DNA of 64,000 nucleotides, from NCBI RefSeq assembly GCF_036226745.1, contig NZ_CP109013.1:2356001-2420000 (forward strand), in the 5' to 3' direction. Under the pieces are notes generated by a model. The model did not search any database, was not told where the DNA came from, and saw only the letters and a program-made list of their open reading frames with translations. Position 1 is the first letter of the stretch. Each line of letters begins with the position of its first letter. The DNA is from Streptomyces sp. NBC_00683 (GTDB taxonomy: Bacteria; Actinomycetota; Actinomycetes; Streptomycetales; Streptomycetaceae). The position numbers and the translations under genes were made by a program. Of this stretch, positions 61,915 through 64,000 are shown piece by piece.

Positions 61915-62061
61915 CGGGTGGCGGCGCGGGTCCTGCGGCGGGCACCAGGGGTCCGCCACGTCATAGGGTGGGCCCCGCACCACGGATGGTCAGTGGGTGC
62001 ACCAGCGCACCCACATGACGCGCTCATGGCAATTCGCACAGCATTCAGGGGGATCTTTTCC

Positions 62062-63237
62062 ATGCGACCGATACGTCCGCTGCTGGCCGCCACCGGCCTT
62101 GTCGCGGCGCTCGCACTCACCGCCACGGCCTGCGGCCCCGGCGAGGACGACGCCGCCGGCAAACCTGCCGCCGAATCCGCCGGATCCACCGGGGGCTCCG
62201 CATCGGGTGACACGCCCGCAGATCTGGCCGACGCCCTCAAGAAGCACGGTGTCGATCCGGAGAAGTGGAAGAAGGGCGAATGGAAGAACTGGGACAAGGA
62301 CAAGTGGCTGCGTGACGCCAAGGACTTCGTCAACCCTGTCATCGAGGGGCTGTGGAAGCCCGACCGGATGAAGAAGGCCAAGGACCCGGCCAGGACGATG
62401 TCGGCCGGCGACCTCTCGGGCGATCAGGGCGTGAGCGACCCGGAGCCCGCCCCGGTCCGGGCCGAGCCGGAGAAGCTGCCGTACCACGAGCATGCTGCCC
62501 CGGTCGGCAAGGTCTTCTTCGACTCCCCCGAGGGCTCCATGGTGTGTTCGGGCACCGTGGTGAAGGACCCGGAGAACCCCGGCAGGTCCAACCTCGTCTG
62601 GACCGCGGGACACTGCGTCCACGCCGGCTCGGAGGGCGGCTGGTACCGCAACATCGTCTTCGTCCCCTCGTACAACGACCAGGGCAAGTCCGCTGCGGCA
62701 CTGGAGAACGCGCAGCCCCAGGAGATCGCTCCGTACGGTGCGTACTGGGCGGACTGGGCCGCGTCCTCCGGCGAGTGGATCGCCGACGGTGGCCACACGG
62801 GCGGCGCGGGAGCCCCGTACGACTACGCGGTGCTGCACGTGAAGCCGGAGAAGGGCACCAAGTCGCTCGAGGAGACCGTGGGCAACGCCCTCACCGTCGA
62901 CTTCGACGCCCCCGAGATCCAGCAGATCAGCGGCATGGGAGCCTGGGGCTACCCGGCGGGTCCGCCGTACAACGGACTGCTCATGCACAAGTGCGTCGAC
63001 CGCCCCGGCCGCCTCTCGGTCAGTCCCGGGACGCCGACGATGTACCGCATCGGCTGTTCCATGACCGGTGGCTCATCCGGCGGCGGCTGGTTCGTCGCAG
63101 GCCCCGACGGCAAGTCCGTCCTGGTCTCCAACACCTCCATCGGCCCGGTCACTTCGGGCTGGCTGGCCGGTCCTCAGCTCGGTGAGGGCGCGCGGAGCAT
63201 CTTCACGATGATGAGCGAGAAGTTCGCGGGCCGGTAG
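62062..63237 (+). CDS. Trypsin/V8-like serine peptidase, putative lipoprotein (copy 2)
   Basis: 391 residues and clearly paralogous to its neighbour. Signal and lipobox-like ALTATAC/GPGEDD, Trp/Lys module (VDPEKWKKGEWKNWDKDKWL), His in WTAGHCVHAG, Asp in APYDYAVLHV, Ser in TGGSSGGGWFVAG. The start is an ATG at 62062 with AGGGGGA 8 nt upstream, the same arrangement as copy 1. The linker after the lipobox is shorter and lower in glutamate than copy 1. It is followed by a strong bidirectional terminator before hflX. Confidence 0.9.
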   Translation: MRPIRPLLAATGLVAALALTATACGPGEDDAAGKPAAESAGSTGGSASGDTPADLADALKKHGVDPEKWKKGEWKNWDKDKWLRDAKDFVNPVIEGLWKPDRMKKAKDPARTMSAGDLSGDQGVSDPEPAPVRAEPEKLPYHEHAAPVGKVFFDSPEGSMVCSGTVVKDPENPGRSNLVWTAGHCVHAGSEGGWYRNIVFVPSYNDQGKSAAALENAQPQEIAPYGAYWADWAASSGEWIADGGHTGGAGAPYDYAVLHVKPEKGTKSLEETVGNALTVDFDAPEIQQISGMGAWGYPAGPPYNGLLMHKCVDRPGRLSVSPGTPTMYRIGCSMTGGSSGGGWFVAGPDGKSVLVSNTSIGPVTSGWLAGPQLGEGARSIFTMMSEKFAGR

Positions 63238-63266
63238 TCGGCCCGGGTCCTCCCACGCGCCACGGC

Positions 63267-63304
63267 CGAAGGCCCGGACCCCCAGAAGAGGGTCCGGGCC
63301 TTCG
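63267..63304. terminator. Bidirectional terminator between protease copy 2 and hflX
   Basis: Perfect 14-bp stem CGAAGGCCCGGACC / GGTCCGGGCCTTCG with a 10-nt loop between convergent stops. Confidence 0.92.
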
Positions 63305-63354
63305 GTCTGCGTGCTGCCCCGGGATCATGTCCCGGGAAGCAGATCGGTGCGGCG

Positions 63355-64000
63355 TCAGCCGGTGACCGGAACGAACATCGCGAGTTCCGCTCCGAGCTCC
63401 TCGTGCACCCGCGCCTTGAGCAGCGTGCCCTCCGCGGTGTGCTCCTCGGAGATCACCTCGCCCTCGGCATGGACCCGGGAGACGAGTCCGCCCTGGATGT
63501 AGGGCACGAGTGCCTCGATCTCGACGGACGGGTGCGGCAGCTCCACGTCGATCAGAGCGAGCAGCTCGTCGATGCCGGCACCGGTACGGGCCGACACGGC
63601 GATCGCGTGCTTCTCGGTGCGCAGCAGCCGCTGGAGCACGAGCGGGTCCGCCGCGTCCGCCTTGTTGATCACGACGACCTCGCGCACGTTGACCGCGCCT
63701 ACCTCCCGGATCACCTCGCGCACGGCGGCGAGCTGCTCCTCCGGCACCGGGTGGGAGCCGTCCACCACGTGCAGGATCAGGTCGGATTCGCCGACCTCCT
63801 CCATGGTGGAGCGGAACGCCTCGACGAGGTGGTGCGGAAGGTGACGCACGAAGCCGACGGTGTCGGCCAGGGTGTAGATCCGGCCGCTGGGTGTCTCCGC
63901 CCGCCGCACGGTCGGGTCGAGGGTGGCGAACAGCGAGTTCTCCACGAGGACGCCCGCACCGGTGAGGCGGTTGAGCAGCGAGGACTTTCCGGCGTTGGTG
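63355..64000 (-). CDS. hflX: Ribosome-associated GTPase HflX (N-terminus cut by window edge)
   Basis: The C-terminal 215 residues or so are visible, entering at the P-loop: TNAGKSSLLNRLTGAGVLVE (G1), then DTVGFVRHLPHHLVEAF (G3, switch II), and VINKADAADPL (G4). A further SARTGAGIDELLALIDVELP (G5) lies before a C-terminal beta-strand domain. HflX splits stalled 70S ribosomes and hydrolyses GTP. The N-terminal HflX domain is outside the window. Confidence 0.96.
   Translation of the reverse strand, partial: TNAGKSSLLNRLTGAGVLVENSLFATLDPTVRRAETPSGRIYTLADTVGFVRHLPHHLVEAFRSTMEEVGESDLILHVVDGSHPVPEEQLAAVREVIREVGAVNVREVVVINKADAADPLVLQRLLRTEKHAIAVSARTGAGIDELLALIDVELPHPSVEIEALVPYIQGGLVSRVHAEGEVISEEHTAEGTLLKARVHEELGAELAMFVPVTG

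Noticed and set aside
1..64000. tRNA or rRNA genes, CRISPR arrays, insertion sequences
   Set aside because: No cloverleaf-like 70-90-nt segments with CCA-type ends, no regularly spaced repeats with variable spacers, and no transposase-like ORFs with terminal inverted repeats were seen. A tRNAscan and IS search would confirm.

Overview
The window reads as a core-chromosome segment of a Streptomyces. GC content is very high with strong third-position G/C bias, GTG starts are frequent, and it carries actinomycete markers: hrdB beside a WhiH-type regulator, a DasR-type site before ptsH, a c-di-AMP (ydaO-type) leader before a cell-wall hydrolase, and an nrdR-nrdJ / lexA divergon. The gene order agrees with what I remember of the S. 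coelicolor stretch from about SCO5842 down to SCO5796; that synteny is recollection, not a search. I see no rRNA, tRNA, IS element, prophage or CRISPR array, and both edge genes are cut.

Layout. 1-5.9 kb: a DUF5998 protein, a PatA-type acyltransferase with a Gly/Pro-rich insert, ptsH (HPr), a GntR regulator and an M23 peptidase under the c-di-AMP leader. 6.2-11.7 kb: an M16 protease pair (one catalytic, one lacking the zinc motif) diverging from parC. 11.7-16.5 kb: a CobW-type GTPase, a citrate-synthase-like enzyme, a divergent helix-turn-helix/citrate-synthase fusion separated from it by palindromes, and a LacI regulator. 16.7-23.6 kb: a CitA/CitB-like two-component system, an acetate-type symporter with its DUF485 partner, and a second two-component system. 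23.7-30.4 kb: parE, a small zinc-ribbon protein, a secreted trypsin-like protease, hrdB and whiH. 30.5-42 kb: a degenerate ABC protein, a NUDIX regulator, a DUF4192 protein, a RecQ helicase with a phosphoribosyltransferase-like tail, a headless conserved ORF, rnhB, and a TetR/MFS pair with two perfect operators. 42-47 kb: DUF4173, ADP-ribosylglycohydrolase, histidine phosphatase, DUF4937 and TerD-like genes. 47-54 kb: nrdJ and nrdR, lexA, and a DinG-type helicase. 54-60.3 kb: a four-gene NRPS-independent siderophore (NIS) operon. 60.6-63.2 kb: a tandem pair of lipoprotein serine peptidases. 63.4 kb to the end: hflX (partial).

How it works together. Several housekeeping functions sit here (topoisomerase IV, principal sigma factor, B12-dependent ribonucleotide reductase, SOS control, RNase HII, HPr), each with a recognisable control site. 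The most promising points for novelty are: the NIS siderophore operon, which lacks nearby decarboxylase and N-hydroxylase genes and any visible iron box; the DNA-binding-domain/citrate-synthase fusion facing a citrate synthase whose catalytic Asp is Glu; the paired lipoprotein proteases sharing an unusual Trp/Lys-rich N-terminal module; and a perfect inverted pair of DnaA boxes in front of a RecQ-phosphoribosyltransferase fusion.
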